Both the position numbers and the translations under genes were made by a program. A stretch of DNA of 64,000 nucleotides from Nostoc sp. CHAB 5844 (lineage in GTDB: Bacteria; Cyanobacteriota; Cyanobacteriia; Cyanobacteriales; Nostocaceae). The DNA is taken from positions 9,974-73,973 of the forward strand of contig NZ_JAIVFW010000005.1 in the NCBI RefSeq assembly GCF_020829595.1, written 5' to 3'. The notes under the pieces are model-generated. The model searched no databases and was not told where the DNA came from. It saw nothing but the letters and a program-made list of their open reading frames with translations. Numbering within the stretch: the first letter of the stretch is position 1; each line of letters opens with the position of its first letter. This document shows positions 18,804-28,405 of the stretch, piece by piece.

Positions 18804-20588
18804 ATGTTATACAAAATTTTACATAATATCACCAAAGTATCTGCTGATTTATTCTGTAAACTTCTAGGACAGCCAAGTGTTAGTGATTTAAAAACTCAAT
18901 TTCATGAGAAAAACGTTCAAATTCAGCAACTAGAAGAGCAAGAAAGGGCGCTTTATAAAGTTATTAGCAAAATCCGAGCTTCTTTGGAGTTAGAAACAAT
19001 TTTTCGTACAGCAACTAAAGAAACTTGCAAGTTACTCCGCGTCGAACGGATTGCCGTCTATCGTTTTTATGAAAACTGGGGTGGAGAATTTGTTAGTGAC
19101 TTTGACTTTGCCGAGCCTGGATGGGATGATGTAGAGACATTAGGACAAAATACAGTTTGGAATGATTCTTATTTACAAGAACATCAAGGTGGACGTTATC
19201 GTAATAATGAAACTTTAGTAGTTTCAGATGTCTACTCAGCAGGCTTGTCTCAATGCCATTTAGAAATTTTAGAACAGTTCCATATTCTAGCTTATGCAAC
19301 GGCACCAATTTTTGTAGGAAAAAAACTGTGGGGAGTACTTGCTGCTTATCAGCACTCACAGACACATGAATGGAAAAAATTAGAAATACAGTTTCTGTCT
19401 CAGATTGCAACGCAGTTAGGGTTTGCAGTTAAACAAGCAGAATTGTTAGCTCAAGCAGAACAAAAAGCAACAGAACTGCATAAAGCAAATCAACAGCAGG
19501 AGATTCTGTTTAATTTAGTTGCTGAAATTCGTGAATCTCTTAATTTAGATACTTTATTTAAGACAACTGTACGAGAAGTTCGTAAAGCTCTCCGTGCAGA
19601 TAGGGTTGGGATCTTTCGATTTTACCCTGAATCGAACTATACCTATGGTGAATTTGTCTCAGAGAATGTATTGCCCGATTACGATTCGGTGATTGCTATA
19701 AAAGTGAAGGATCATTGTTTTGGTAAAAGGTATGCAGTTGCTTATCACCAAGGACGCATACAGGTATTATCAAATATTTATCAAGCTGGGCTTAAAGATT
19801 GTCATCTTCTAGTGTTAGAGCAATTTCAAATCAAGGCGCAAATCGTTGTACCTCTAATGAAAGGAAAAACTTTATGGGGATTACTATGTGTTCATCAGTG
19901 CCGTTGTTCACGCGAATGGAATACGTCTGAAATCCAATTTATTCGACAATTAGCAGCCCAGTTTAATGTAGCTTTAGAACATTCAAAATTATTGGCTCAA
20001 TTCCGTTTTCAAGCTAATCAATTAGCTCAAGCAAACCATGCTTTAGAACTGGCAAATTCTAAGTTAGAAAAACTTAGTAAGCTAGATGGTCTAACCAAAA
20101 TAGCTAACCGTCGTTGTTTTGATGAATTATTAGAGCGGGAATGGAATCGACTACAACGAACTGGGAATTATTTATCTTTAGTTTTATTTGATATTGACAA
20201 TTTTAAAGATTATAACGATTATTATGGACACTTAGCAGGGGATGAATGCTTAATACAAGTTGCTCGTGCAGCACAAGCTGTATTAAAGCGTCCTACGGAT
20301 TTACTAGCCCGTTATGGTGGTGAAGAATTTATTGTTCTTTTGCCAAATACGAATGAATCAGGTGCTATTAAAGTAACTAAGTTGATTCATAAGTCTATTG
20401 AAGAATTAAAAATTTCTCATACTAAAAAAAATAGTTCTCAAGATTTTGTGACTGTCAGTTTAGGTGTAATGACTCAAATACCAACAGCGAAAAGTTCTGC
20501 TCAAGAGTTAGTTGATGCAGCTGATAAAGCTTTGTATAAAGCTAAAGAACAAGGACGCAATAGGTGGGTTTGTGCTGCCAAACTCTAA
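18804..20588 (+). CDS. Diguanylate cyclase with two cyanobacteriochrome-type GAF domains
   Basis: A 594-residue protein. GAF1 (about 55-212) carries the bilin-attachment pair C151-H152 after GGRYRNNE and the WND motif (D121), as in red/green cyanobacteriochromes. GAF2 (about 237-395) carries C333-H334 plus DHCF (303-306). Its C305 lies 28 residues ahead of C333, as in DXCF-type cyanobacteriochromes with a second thiol linkage. A coiled linker leads to a GGDEF domain (about 425-590) with active-site GGEEF (505-509) and an inhibitory-site RPTD (496-499) exactly five residues upstream. Family knowledge predicts light-controlled synthesis of c-di-GMP with product feedback. Bilin binding is inferred from motifs. 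No membrane segment is seen. The ATG at 18804 lacks a strong ribosome site. Confidence 0.88.
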   Translation: MLYKILHNITKVSADLFCKLLGQPSVSDLKTQFHEKNVQIQQLEEQERALYKVISKIRASLELETIFRTATKETCKLLRVERIAVYRFYENWGGEFVSDFDFAEPGWDDVETLGQNTVWNDSYLQEHQGGRYRNNETLVVSDVYSAGLSQCHLEILEQFHILAYATAPIFVGKKLWGVLAAYQHSQTHEWKKLEIQFLSQIATQLGFAVKQAELLAQAEQKATELHKANQQQEILFNLVAEIRESLNLDTLFKTTVREVRKALRADRVGIFRFYPESNYTYGEFVSENVLPDYDSVIAIKVKDHCFGKRYAVAYHQGRIQVLSNIYQAGLKDCHLLVLEQFQIKAQIVVPLMKGKTLWGLLCVHQCRCSREWNTSEIQFIRQLAAQFNVALEHSKLLAQFRFQANQLAQANHALELANSKLEKLSKLDGLTKIANRRCFDELLEREWNRLQRTGNYLSLVLFDIDNFKDYNDYYGHLAGDECLIQVARAAQAVLKRPTDLLARYGGEEFIVLLPNTNESGAIKVTKLIHKSIEELKISHTKKNSSQDFVTVSLGVMTQIPTAKSSAQELVDAADKALYKAKEQGRNRWVCAAKL

Positions 20589-20599
20589 TAGAAATTACA

Positions 20600-20618
20600 C
20601 AGTGAAACGAAAAATCAA
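20600..20618 (+). repeat. 19-bp direct repeat, right copy
   Basis: Identical to 18444-18462. It lies 11 bp behind the diguanylate cyclase stop. Confidence 0.6.
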
Positions 20619-20793
20619 TGTTTTTAACAAGGGTTTAGGGGTGTATAGGTGTAATGTTCATCCAAGCTCAAGATATAAACGAGTGTGCCGCTATGCTACA
20701 CAATAGGCGAAGATAAGCTGATGTTTCTTAGCTTTTTGCAGCTATAATTATTTAAGCTAAACATTATGAGCGAAACTGACACAACTGTTGTTA

Positions 20794-22062
20794 TTAACTG
20801 CGATCGCGCTCTAAATCTTCAATTACTTTTTGCATATACCACTCATCTGATCTGCCAGGATAATAATTTTGTTTTTGGTCAATTAATCTTTGGGCAATTT
20901 CCCAATAACCGCCAACTAAGCGCAAAAGTTTTTGGCGTATTAAGTTATACTTTTTGTGTTTAGATTCAGGATAAGCTGTCTGAATTTTTTGCAGACTGTT
21001 TAAAACTTGTTGGTAATTATCCCAATCTTCTTGTTCACAAAAAATACTAGCTGCGCGTTGATAATCTTCAACAGCGCTTTGCATTTCTTCCAGTAATGTA
21101 TAAGCAATGCCACGATTGTAGAAAGCTTGGGCATCATCAGATTTAAGTTGTAGCGCTTGAGTATAATCAGCAATTGCACCAAGGTAATTACCCATTGCTC
21201 GATAGACATTTCCTCTAGCAACATATATCAAAGCATCTTGGGGTTGCATTTGCAGTGCTTGGTTAAAATCTGCGATCGCACCTTGATGATCTCCCAACAA
21301 AGAACGGGCTTTACCTCGGTTGCGATAGACGATAGCATCTTGAAAATTGAGTAGCAGTGCTTGGTTAAAGTCAGCTATCGCTTCACGATAATTCCCCATT
21401 TTGCAACGCACCACTCCCCGGCAGCAATAAGCTTGAGCATCTTGGGGATCTGCTTGCAATATCCAGTTTAAATCTGCGATCGCTTCGCGTGTATCGCCCT
21501 TTTCAGCTTTGTCTAATAGTTGCGTGAAATAATCTTTTGTGGAAATGATGGGTGCAGTTGCAGAATTTTGCGGCTGTACTGCTAATTTGGCTGGAGGTTG
21601 TAGCTGTTGAATCCGTTCTAGACAGAGACGACAATTTTCTTTATCTTTTTGTTGTAGATATAATTCTGCGGCTTTTTTGAAACTAGCGATCGCATCTTGA
21701 ATAAATCCTTGTTTGCGTCGCACCATTCCGCGCAAACTATAAGCTGCGGCATAATTCCCACGCAAATTAATCGCGCGTTCTACATCTTCTAATGCGCCAG
21801 GGAAGTTTTTCAACGCCACCCTTGCCAATGCCCGACTATAGTAAGCTTCGACAAACCCTGAATCAATTTTTAATGCTTCAGTGTAATCTGAAACAGCCTG
21901 GAGAATTTGTCCTGAGTCATAATATGCCAAACCTCTTTGCAGATAAGCCTCAGCATCATAAGGCGCAAGCTGTACAACTTGGCTAAAATCTGCGATCGCT
22001 CCAGCATAATCTTTTTGCTTGGCTTTTTCTATCCCCTGTAAGTAGAGTTCGTGATTATTCAT
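20794..22062 (-). CDS. TPR repeat protein
   Basis: A 422-residue protein of tandem 34-residue tetratricopeptide repeats in two blocks (about residues 5-150 and 180-345), with canonical A-x-x-x-R-G/N-x-A patterns such as AYCCRGVVRCKMGNYREAI and AFYNRGIAYTLLEEMQSAV. The linker between blocks is rich in Pro and Gln. The C-terminal ~75 residues are charged and not TPR. It has no signal peptide. TPR arrays are protein-interaction scaffolds, and the partner is unknown. It stands alone between the diguanylate cyclase and the hybrid kinase genes, transcribed on the minus strand. Confidence 0.85.
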   Translation of the reverse strand: MNNHELYLQGIEKAKQKDYAGAIADFSQVVQLAPYDAEAYLQRGLAYYDSGQILQAVSDYTEALKIDSGFVEAYYSRALARVALKNFPGALEDVERAINLRGNYAAAYSLRGMVRRKQGFIQDAIASFKKAAELYLQQKDKENCRLCLERIQQLQPPAKLAVQPQNSATAPIISTKDYFTQLLDKAEKGDTREAIADLNWILQADPQDAQAYCCRGVVRCKMGNYREAIADFNQALLLNFQDAIVYRNRGKARSLLGDHQGAIADFNQALQMQPQDALIYVARGNVYRAMGNYLGAIADYTQALQLKSDDAQAFYNRGIAYTLLEEMQSAVEDYQRAASIFCEQEDWDNYQQVLNSLQKIQTAYPESKHKKYNLIRQKLLRLVGGYWEIAQRLIDQKQNYYPGRSDEWYMQKVIEDLERDRS

Positions 22063-22250
22063 AATTAGTAATTTATAAGTATATGTTATAAATGCCTACT
22101 ATACCTTCTATCTTGCACCATATCAAAAACTGCTATGAGTTTCCAATTTATGGCTTAATTGATTAATTACGAACTTGTACTGAGCTTGTCGAAGTATTAC
22201 GAACTTGTACTGAGCGACTTGCCTTGAGGAAGCCGAAAGGAGTCGAAGTA

Positions 22251-23969
22251 TTACGAATTAGAATGCTGCTTTGGCAACCTAACTGTAACTTTAGTTCCCT
22301 GTCCCACTTGACTAGATAAAGCAATAGTACCGCCATGCAACTCTACACAAGCTTTAGTAATTACTAAGCCCAAACCTGTGCCTGGTATTGTGTCAACATT
22401 ACTCGCACGACTAAAAGATTTGAACAAATTTTCTTGATCTGCTATCGGTATACCAATGCCTCGATCTTGAATCTCTATTATGATTTCTAATTCTTTGCCG
22501 TTGAGATAAATTTCTATATTGCCGCCTGCTGGAGAATATTTGATAGCATTGGATAATAAATTCAAAATTATTTGTCGTAAAAGTCCGAGATCGCCACAAA
22601 ATCCTTGATTATTTCCTGTAATCTTTAAAATTAATTCATGACGATTGTCTAATATTTCTTGCTGTTCTTCGATTAACTCGGAAATAAATTGCAGTAAATC
22701 TAGCGGCTGCGGCTGAAATTTGGTTTTGTCGAGTTCCAGTTGATGAGATAACAGCATATCATCCACGAGTTTGGACATATGCCTAGCTTTTTGCTCAATG
22801 ATGTGCAAGAACCGATTCTTTTTTGACTCATCTAGTCGTGTGCTGTGTTGCTTGATTGTTGATGCAGCAGCCAAGATGGTAGCTAAGGGTGTGCGGTACT
22901 CGTGAGAAACTGTCGTGATGATTTGGGATTTAAAATTGTTGAGTTGCTTTTCTTTGACTAGTGCGGCTTGAGTCATGGCCAAAAGTTCCGCTTGTTGAAT
23001 TGCGATCGCTAATTGGACTGATACTTGATTAAGAATCTCTACTTCATCATCTGGCCATAGTCTATCTTGAGAACTGGGTTGGGCAATTAAAAAGCCCCAA
23101 AGTTTTGGGTTGGGGTTATTGTTGTTATTCAGATTAATCGGTACTACCAAATTGGCTTGAGTATTAACTTGCTCTTTTTTGTGAAAACAGAAATGGCTCA
23201 AACTCGCTTCATAGATCCGAGAAATTCTACATCTCCATTGATGATTTTCACCAAGATTACTATAGGCAACAACTAAGCTTTTTTGTCTACTCGTAGCTGT
23301 CGTGTGAGCTACTTGTGTAGTGACATTGGTTTCTTTTTGATGGTAGATATCCCAGAGGCGAGTGCATATTTGCTCAGGCTCTCCAGATGATGCCACCATC
23401 TTACCACTCATATCGTCAGTGGACTGATAAACCATCACGCGATCGCACTTCAAAAGTTGTTGTACTTCAACTACAGCCGTATGCAAAATTTCTTCTAAAT
23501 TCAAAGACTGACGAATTCGCAGCGCTGTCGTAGCAATTAAACGCTGTCGTTCTTGAGTTTTGCTGAGTTTAACTTTCAGGCAAGATTGCTTAATGGCATT
23601 GCGGACTGCCAATTGTAATACATCCCGCTGGAGTTGCTGCTTGACTAAATAATCATGAGCGCCTCGTTTCATAGCTTGCACTGCTACTGCTTCATCACCA
23701 CGCCCTGTCAACATAATTATAGATACAGGCGTTTCAAACTTCAGCTTTTTCAAGCGCTCCAACAAATCTAACCCACTCATATCAGGCAGGCAAAAATCCA
23801 GCAGAATCACATCGCAGTGTATTGTTCGGCACAAGGCCAGCCCTTCTTCCGCAGAATCTGCCTCGAAAATTTGATATGAATTTTGAGGATCTTTTAATAG
23901 GTATCGACGATAAATTTTCCGATCCTCGGCACAATCATCAATGATGAGTAGCGTCCAGGTGTCCGGCAT
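22251..23969 (-). CDS. Receiver-GAF-histidine kinase hybrid
   Basis: A 572-residue protein. The N-terminal receiver (about 5-125) has its phosphoacceptor at D58 (VILLDFCLPDMSG) and a TGRGDEAV loop. A GAF domain (about 145-335) resembles cyanobacteriochrome GAFs, but where the chromophore Cys-His is expected it reads SHFCFHKK, so the attachment pair is displaced and bilin binding is doubtful. HisKA has its phospho-His in TTVSHEYRTPLA, and HATPase has NLLSNAIKYSP, DRGIGIP and GTGLGLVI. It is cytoplasmic, with no membrane segment. A receiver ahead of a kinase suggests a phosphorelay in which another kinase controls this one. Repeat DNA (acgaacttgtactgagc, twice) lies just behind the gene. Confidence 0.85.
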   Translation of the reverse strand: MPDTWTLLIIDDCAEDRKIYRRYLLKDPQNSYQIFEADSAEEGLALCRTIHCDVILLDFCLPDMSGLDLLERLKKLKFETPVSIIMLTGRGDEAVAVQAMKRGAHDYLVKQQLQRDVLQLAVRNAIKQSCLKVKLSKTQERQRLIATTALRIRQSLNLEEILHTAVVEVQQLLKCDRVMVYQSTDDMSGKMVASSGEPEQICTRLWDIYHQKETNVTTQVAHTTATSRQKSLVVAYSNLGENHQWRCRISRIYEASLSHFCFHKKEQVNTQANLVVPINLNNNNNPNPKLWGFLIAQPSSQDRLWPDDEVEILNQVSVQLAIAIQQAELLAMTQAALVKEKQLNNFKSQIITTVSHEYRTPLATILAAASTIKQHSTRLDESKKNRFLHIIEQKARHMSKLVDDMLLSHQLELDKTKFQPQPLDLLQFISELIEEQQEILDNRHELILKITGNNQGFCGDLGLLRQIILNLLSNAIKYSPAGGNIEIYLNGKELEIIIEIQDRGIGIPIADQENLFKSFSRASNVDTIPGTGLGLVITKACVELHGGTIALSSQVGQGTKVTVRLPKQHSNS

Positions 23970-24189
23970 ATTAATAATTAGGGAGAATGTTTACACTCCT
24001 TCATTTAGGATCTCATGCATTACTCTAATTATTAACTAAATATTACAAAAATATAAATTAAATATTAAATTTATAAATTAAAATGAACTGCTTGGATTAA
24101 AGAATACATAAAACAGGGGTTAGAGACTAGAGGTTGGAAAAGTTCTAAACTCCTGCCTCCTGCCTCGCCTCCTCCTCCTGCCTCCTGCC

Positions 24190-24639
24190 CTAACCATTAG
24201 GTGATACAGTATTCCTCTCCAACCAATAGTCAACAAATGCTTGAACGGTCTTTTGCAGTTCTTGAGCATCCATTGGCTTGACTAGATAGCCATTGGCTCC
24301 CTTCTGGTAGCAAAATTCAATGTCTTTTGGGTTGGATGAGGTAGTAAAAATTACAATGGGGATTTTCTGGAAACTTATATCTTGCTTCAGCCGTTCTAGA
24401 ATGTCACGACCATCAATGCCTGGTAAATTCAGGTCAAGCAAGATAACAGACGGTTTTGGTACGCCATCGGGGTTTTGCGAACTTTCTTCTGGATAAAGAA
24501 AGTCCAAAACCTCATCCCCATTTGTACATCTATATATAGGGTTCTGGACAGCCATCCGCCGCATCAGGCGTTGCAACATTTTAAAGTCTTCATTGCTATC
24601 CTCAACAACCAACAGAGGTTTGTTAAGTTTTTTCGTCAT
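24190..24639 (-). CDS. Single-domain response regulator, Rcp1-like, partner of the phytochrome
   Basis: A stand-alone receiver of ~149 residues: [11 protein letters not shown] acidic pocket, [13 protein letters not shown] with the phosphoacceptor Asp, IVIFTTSS, and GYLVKPMD. The layout, including the insertion DFLYPEESS after the second strand, is that of Rcp1-type regulators that pair with cyanobacterial phytochromes. It lies 44 bp behind the phytochrome gene on the same strand, so co-transcription is likely. A longer TTG start (24663) is possible; the ATG at 24639 is preferred. There is no output domain, so it acts through protein contacts or a phosphorelay. Confidence 0.85.
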   Translation of the reverse strand: MTKKLNKPLLVVEDSNEDFKMLQRLMRRMAVQNPIYRCTNGDEVLDFLYPEESSQNPDGVPKPSVILLDLNLPGIDGRDILERLKQDISFQKIPIVIFTTSSNPKDIEFCYQKGANGYLVKPMDAQELQKTVQAFVDYWLERNTVSPNG

Positions 24640-24683
24640 CAGAGATTTTAAAAAATGTAACAAAAATTTTTAAATATCTTAAA

Positions 24684-26948
24684 CTATTGTTCCAAAGTAA
24701 AATAAAACGTAGAACCAATACCCATACTGGATTCCACCCAAATTTGACCGCCGTGTAACTCAACAATTTTTTTAGAAATGGCTAGTCCTGCACCTGTTCC
24801 GCCGCCGTACTTTTCTTGGGAGTGCAGTCGTTTAAATAGCCGGAAGATAGTTTGGTAATGATGCTCTTGAATACCAATACCGTTATCTTTGACATAAAAA
24901 ACGGGAAATGAAGCTTTTTTTAAGAAATTATCTGATTCTTGTTGACTGATAAAGCCAATTTCAATCCAAGGCTCTGGTTTATCGTTGTATTTTAAGGCAT
25001 TGATGATCAAATTAGTAAAAACTTCGTTGACTAATACTGGGTCACACTGAACTGTTGGTAAAAGTCGAGGAATGTGAATATGAACTTGAGCCTCCTGGCG
25101 GCTGGCATTAATCACATCAATCACTTCGTTCAGCAATTCATTGAGATTGGTGGATTGAAGATACAATTCTGTTTGCCCTAATTGCGAGAGATGCAACAGG
25201 GAATTAATCAGAGTTTCCATCCGTACAGACAAAGTAAGTACAGTCTGCAAGTAGTCAAGCCCATCTTCATCTAAAATTTGGGCATAATCTTCGATTAAAA
25301 TTGTCGAGAAGTTGTAAATACCGCGCAAAGGTTCTTTGAGGTCGTGAGAAGCCGCATAAGCAAAGGATGCAAGTTCGCGGTTACTGCGTTCTAATTCTTG
25401 GTTGATTTTGGCTAGTTCTTCTGCTTTGGAAAGGACAATACCGACGATCGCACCCTTCAAAGCCAAAGCATGATCAATCTCAGACTGTTTCCAAGGTAGA
25501 GAAGTTAATTGTACTATTTCTTGCCACTTTTCAAAGGATGTGCGCGGACACAGGGTAACGCTACCATCGGCGTTTGTCTGTATTGCCGAGTTCGGATTGC
25601 CTGCCCAGTTAATAGTTTGCAAGACTTCGGCACGAAACCAGAGAATATAGTAACGCTGAATTTGGGAAATGCGTAACAACAGCAACCCACTGGCTTTATC
25701 TTTAAATTGCATTGCTTTAGGGTACAGCTTGGGGAGTGAATTAGTGGCAAAAATGCGATTGCTAATTTGGCTATCTACCCAATTAATCAGTTCCCGAACC
25801 TGTTCTATATCTGGTGTTGCGCCTACTAGTGTAATTTCATTATCCAAGCGTACCGCCGCGCCTGTGGCACTGACGAGGGCTAATAAACTAGGTTGAGGTT
25901 TAATTAAGGCATCAATAAAATTGTCTGCCTGGGAAATTAACTCGACAAACTCAGACTGGAGAGATTTCAGCTTCACTTCATAATCTAATTCCGAGTGAAT
26001 AACTTTATGTCCTAACTCTAACGACACAATCTGCCCTAAAAATTCACAAATTTTCCGCACTTCATAAGCCAGATACTTTGGGGTTTGATGATGGCAAGAA
26101 ATTAACCCCCACAGCTGCTGATTTTTAATTAAGGCAATCACCAGGATGGCTGCTACACCCATATTTTCATGGTAGGTAATACAGCACGGGTCAACACTGC
26201 GGAGTACAGACCAGCTTAAATCAACGGGTGTAGTTGCGGATGCATCCTGTGAAATCAGCTTTACAGGTTGAGCTGTAATATCGGGGATAAATCGTTGCCA
26301 ACACTGGGTGTATAGCTGTTTTACTGGTTCAGGGATATCTGTAGCAGGAAAATGGAGTCCTAAATAAGGTGGTAAATCTTCTCGTTTGACTTCAGCAACT
26401 ACTGAACCCGCACTTTGTTCATCGAATTGATAGACCATCACTCGGTCAAAAGCTGTGATTTTGCAGTATTCTAAGGCAACTAAATGCAAAAATTCTTCTA
26501 GGTTTGAGGTATTTTGCAACTGTGCGATCGCTTCACTCACCAAAGCATAGAAACCTAAAAAACTCACCTCATCATCACTGTCTCTTGGCTCTAGCTCCAA
26601 AATTACAGCATTGGTTGTTCGATGAGCAATACCATCAAAGTATCGCTCTCCATTTATTGTTGTGATTGGTATTTTTAAAGTTGTGACACTACCAATTTTT
26701 TTCTCCCAACACTGTTTAATAGCCGCTATGTGTTGAGTAGCAAGTAAACAATTGATTGGTTGACCGAGTAACTCTTGGGGTTGTTTATCCAAATAGTTCT
26801 CGGTGTTGTTGCTGACTTGCCAAATCTCTAAGTCAGCATTGAGTGCAATTAATAAACCATGAGGCTGGATTGAACCAGACAGATGAATTGGCTGGTCATG
26901 GTTATTTCCAAAAGTAGTTTGAGCAGTGATGTCTTCAGATTGACTCAT
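24684..26948 (-). CDS. Phytochrome-type light-sensing histidine kinase
   Basis: A 754-residue protein with PAS (about 18-125), GAF (about 140-315), PHY (about 325-510) and HisKA-HATPase (about 520-752). Phytochrome hallmarks are IHLSGSIQPHG at the start, FPATDIP with D204, LRSVDPCC-x-x-Y with C255 at the position of the Cph1 chromophore Cys, and the PHY tongue WAG (448-450) with PRTSF (468-472). The bacteriophytochrome N-terminal Cys is absent. Unusually, the residue after the chromophore Cys is C256 instead of His. The kinase has H535 in ASHDLKEPLRG and HATPase GTGAGLAI. It pairs with the Rcp1-like regulator just downstream. Predicted red/far-red sensor; pathway unknown. Confidence 0.9.
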   Translation of the reverse strand: MSQSEDITAQTTFGNNHDQPIHLSGSIQPHGLLIALNADLEIWQVSNNTENYLDKQPQELLGQPINCLLATQHIAAIKQCWEKKIGSVTTLKIPITTINGERYFDGIAHRTTNAVILELEPRDSDDEVSFLGFYALVSEAIAQLQNTSNLEEFLHLVALEYCKITAFDRVMVYQFDEQSAGSVVAEVKREDLPPYLGLHFPATDIPEPVKQLYTQCWQRFIPDITAQPVKLISQDASATTPVDLSWSVLRSVDPCCITYHENMGVAAILVIALIKNQQLWGLISCHHQTPKYLAYEVRKICEFLGQIVSLELGHKVIHSELDYEVKLKSLQSEFVELISQADNFIDALIKPQPSLLALVSATGAAVRLDNEITLVGATPDIEQVRELINWVDSQISNRIFATNSLPKLYPKAMQFKDKASGLLLLRISQIQRYYILWFRAEVLQTINWAGNPNSAIQTNADGSVTLCPRTSFEKWQEIVQLTSLPWKQSEIDHALALKGAIVGIVLSKAEELAKINQELERSNRELASFAYAASHDLKEPLRGIYNFSTILIEDYAQILDEDGLDYLQTVLTLSVRMETLINSLLHLSQLGQTELYLQSTNLNELLNEVIDVINASRQEAQVHIHIPRLLPTVQCDPVLVNEVFTNLIINALKYNDKPEPWIEIGFISQQESDNFLKKASFPVFYVKDNGIGIQEHHYQTIFRLFKRLHSQEKYGGGTGAGLAISKKIVELHGGQIWVESSMGIGSTFYFTLEQ

Positions 26949-27445
26949 GGTGTGAATAAATAAAGTTTAACTGACGACACTGCACTAAATCACAGATACA
27001 AATTATTCTGTCTTGCTCTTGCTGCTAATTTGTAGAGGCTGGAAACTAAAACCTCCGCGTACCTTTGCGTTGAAAAAAGCTAGGATTTGGCGCAGCTTCA
27101 CACAGAAACGATATAAGTCCTAATAGATTTGAAAAATTGCTAAATTAAATTCAAAAAAGACAGGGGTTATTCCAGATAATCAAGCCTTTTCAGGTCATCT
27201 TGCAGGTTTTTGGTTATATCTTCAGCTCAACACCAAAGTCGCTTGCTTTCATATCAAAAAGATTACTATCGTGGGCGTGTTTTATTCAGCGAGGGCGATG
27301 CCAAGCTACCCTCATCGCTCAACAGTGGTTTGATCAGCTTACATACTTCTGAGCCTTGTTGTTTTGGGGAATTTTTGGGGAACTCTATAAAAAGATTTAA
27401 CCTTGTAAATCCCAGATTCTTGAATTATTAAGGAGTGATTTTCCC
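26949..27445. other. Intergenic region between divergent signalling genes, about 500 bp
   Basis: Separates the phytochrome gene (minus) from the PhnD-like gene (plus) and should hold both promoters. Nothing coding is recognised; a short frame at 27210-27431 has no protein-like pattern. A ribosome site AAGGAG (27430-27435) belongs to the next gene. Confidence 0.45.
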
Positions 27446-28405
27446 TTGAAACGACCTTTTGTTTGGCCACCCCATCGCCTTCTCAGACGCTTAATAGGAT
27501 TTAGCTTACTATTTTGCATCAGCGCGATCGCTGTCAGCTGCACAGTAGCCGATTCTAACAAATCTCCCCAAGTCGGGACAACACCTTCTACTACTCCAGC
27601 CACCACGCAACGTTTGCGAGTAGCGGTGATTCCCTGGCAAAGCCCCGAAGAGCAGCAAAAGAAACTACAACCCCTAGCTGACTACCTAGAAAAAGTTCTC
27701 AAGCAGCCAGTAACTTTCCAAATTACAAAGGACTATGCAGCTGCGGTAGACCTCTTAGTAAAAGAAGAGGTAGATATGGCTTATTTAGCTGCCTTAACCT
27801 ATATTAAAGCCCGTGAACGCAATCCTGGAATTGAGCCTCTGGTAATCCCTATAGATCAAAACACAGGCAGACCATGGTACACCAGCGTCATCATTGCCAA
27901 TACTGCTAAGAGTGTCAATTCACTCAAGGATTTAAAAGGTAAACGCTTTGCTTTTGTTAGTCCATCTTCCACATCTGGCTTCTTGTTACCTATGAATGCC
28001 TTTCAAAGCCAAGGAATCGACCCCACACGAGACTTTACTACAATTCGCTATCCTGGTAGTCACGACAAAACACAGAAGCAGCTGGCAGAGGATTTAGTTG
28101 ATGCGATCGCTGACGATAAAGCCTCCTTCTTGCGGAGTCAAAAAGCAGGCACACTCGCTGCTGCCAAGTACAAAATTATCTGGGAGTCCGATCCCCTACC
28201 TGCACCCCCGATTGTCATCAACACCAAAAAGTTCTCCCCAGAAGTTGTTAGCCAACTGCGACAAGCTTTGATTGATGCGCCACCAGGTGTGGTGGATGTA
28301 GCCGGAACAACATCTGCCGGATATACCCTGGCAAAAGATGCAGACTTTGAGCAAGTGCGGCAAATCTATATCCGTCTGAAATCTATAAAAGTAGCCGAAA
28401 AATGA
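27446..28405 (+). CDS. PhnD-like substrate-binding lipoprotein, probable sensor subunit
   Basis: A 319-residue protein with a lipoprotein signal (hydrophobic [15 protein letters not shown], then lipobox-like AVSC around residue 32). It is therefore anchored outside the inner membrane. The body is a phosphate/phosphonate (PhnD-type) periplasmic binding protein: [21 protein letters not shown], then [21 protein letters not shown] and DAIADDK. The TTG start at 27446 is chosen because AAGGAG (27430-27435) precedes it at a good distance. No permease or ATPase genes follow. Instead the stop overlaps the start of a histidine kinase by 4 bp, which implies the binding protein presents its ligand to the kinase. 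The ligand is unknown. Confidence 0.85.
   Translation: MKRPFVWPPHRLLRRLIGFSLLFCISAIAVSCTVADSNKSPQVGTTPSTTPATTQRLRVAVIPWQSPEEQQKKLQPLADYLEKVLKQPVTFQITKDYAAAVDLLVKEEVDMAYLAALTYIKARERNPGIEPLVIPIDQNTGRPWYTSVIIANTAKSVNSLKDLKGKRFAFVSPSSTSGFLLPMNAFQSQGIDPTRDFTTIRYPGSHDKTQKQLAEDLVDAIADDKASFLRSQKAGTLAAAKYKIIWESDPLPAPPIVINTKKFSPEVVSQLRQALIDAPPGVVDVAGTTSAGYTLAKDADFEQVRQIYIRLKSIKVAEK

Noticed and set aside
20766-20963. Plus-strand open frame over the end of the TPR gene
   Set aside because: It is antisense to a clear TPR coding sequence, whose codon pattern explains the open frame.
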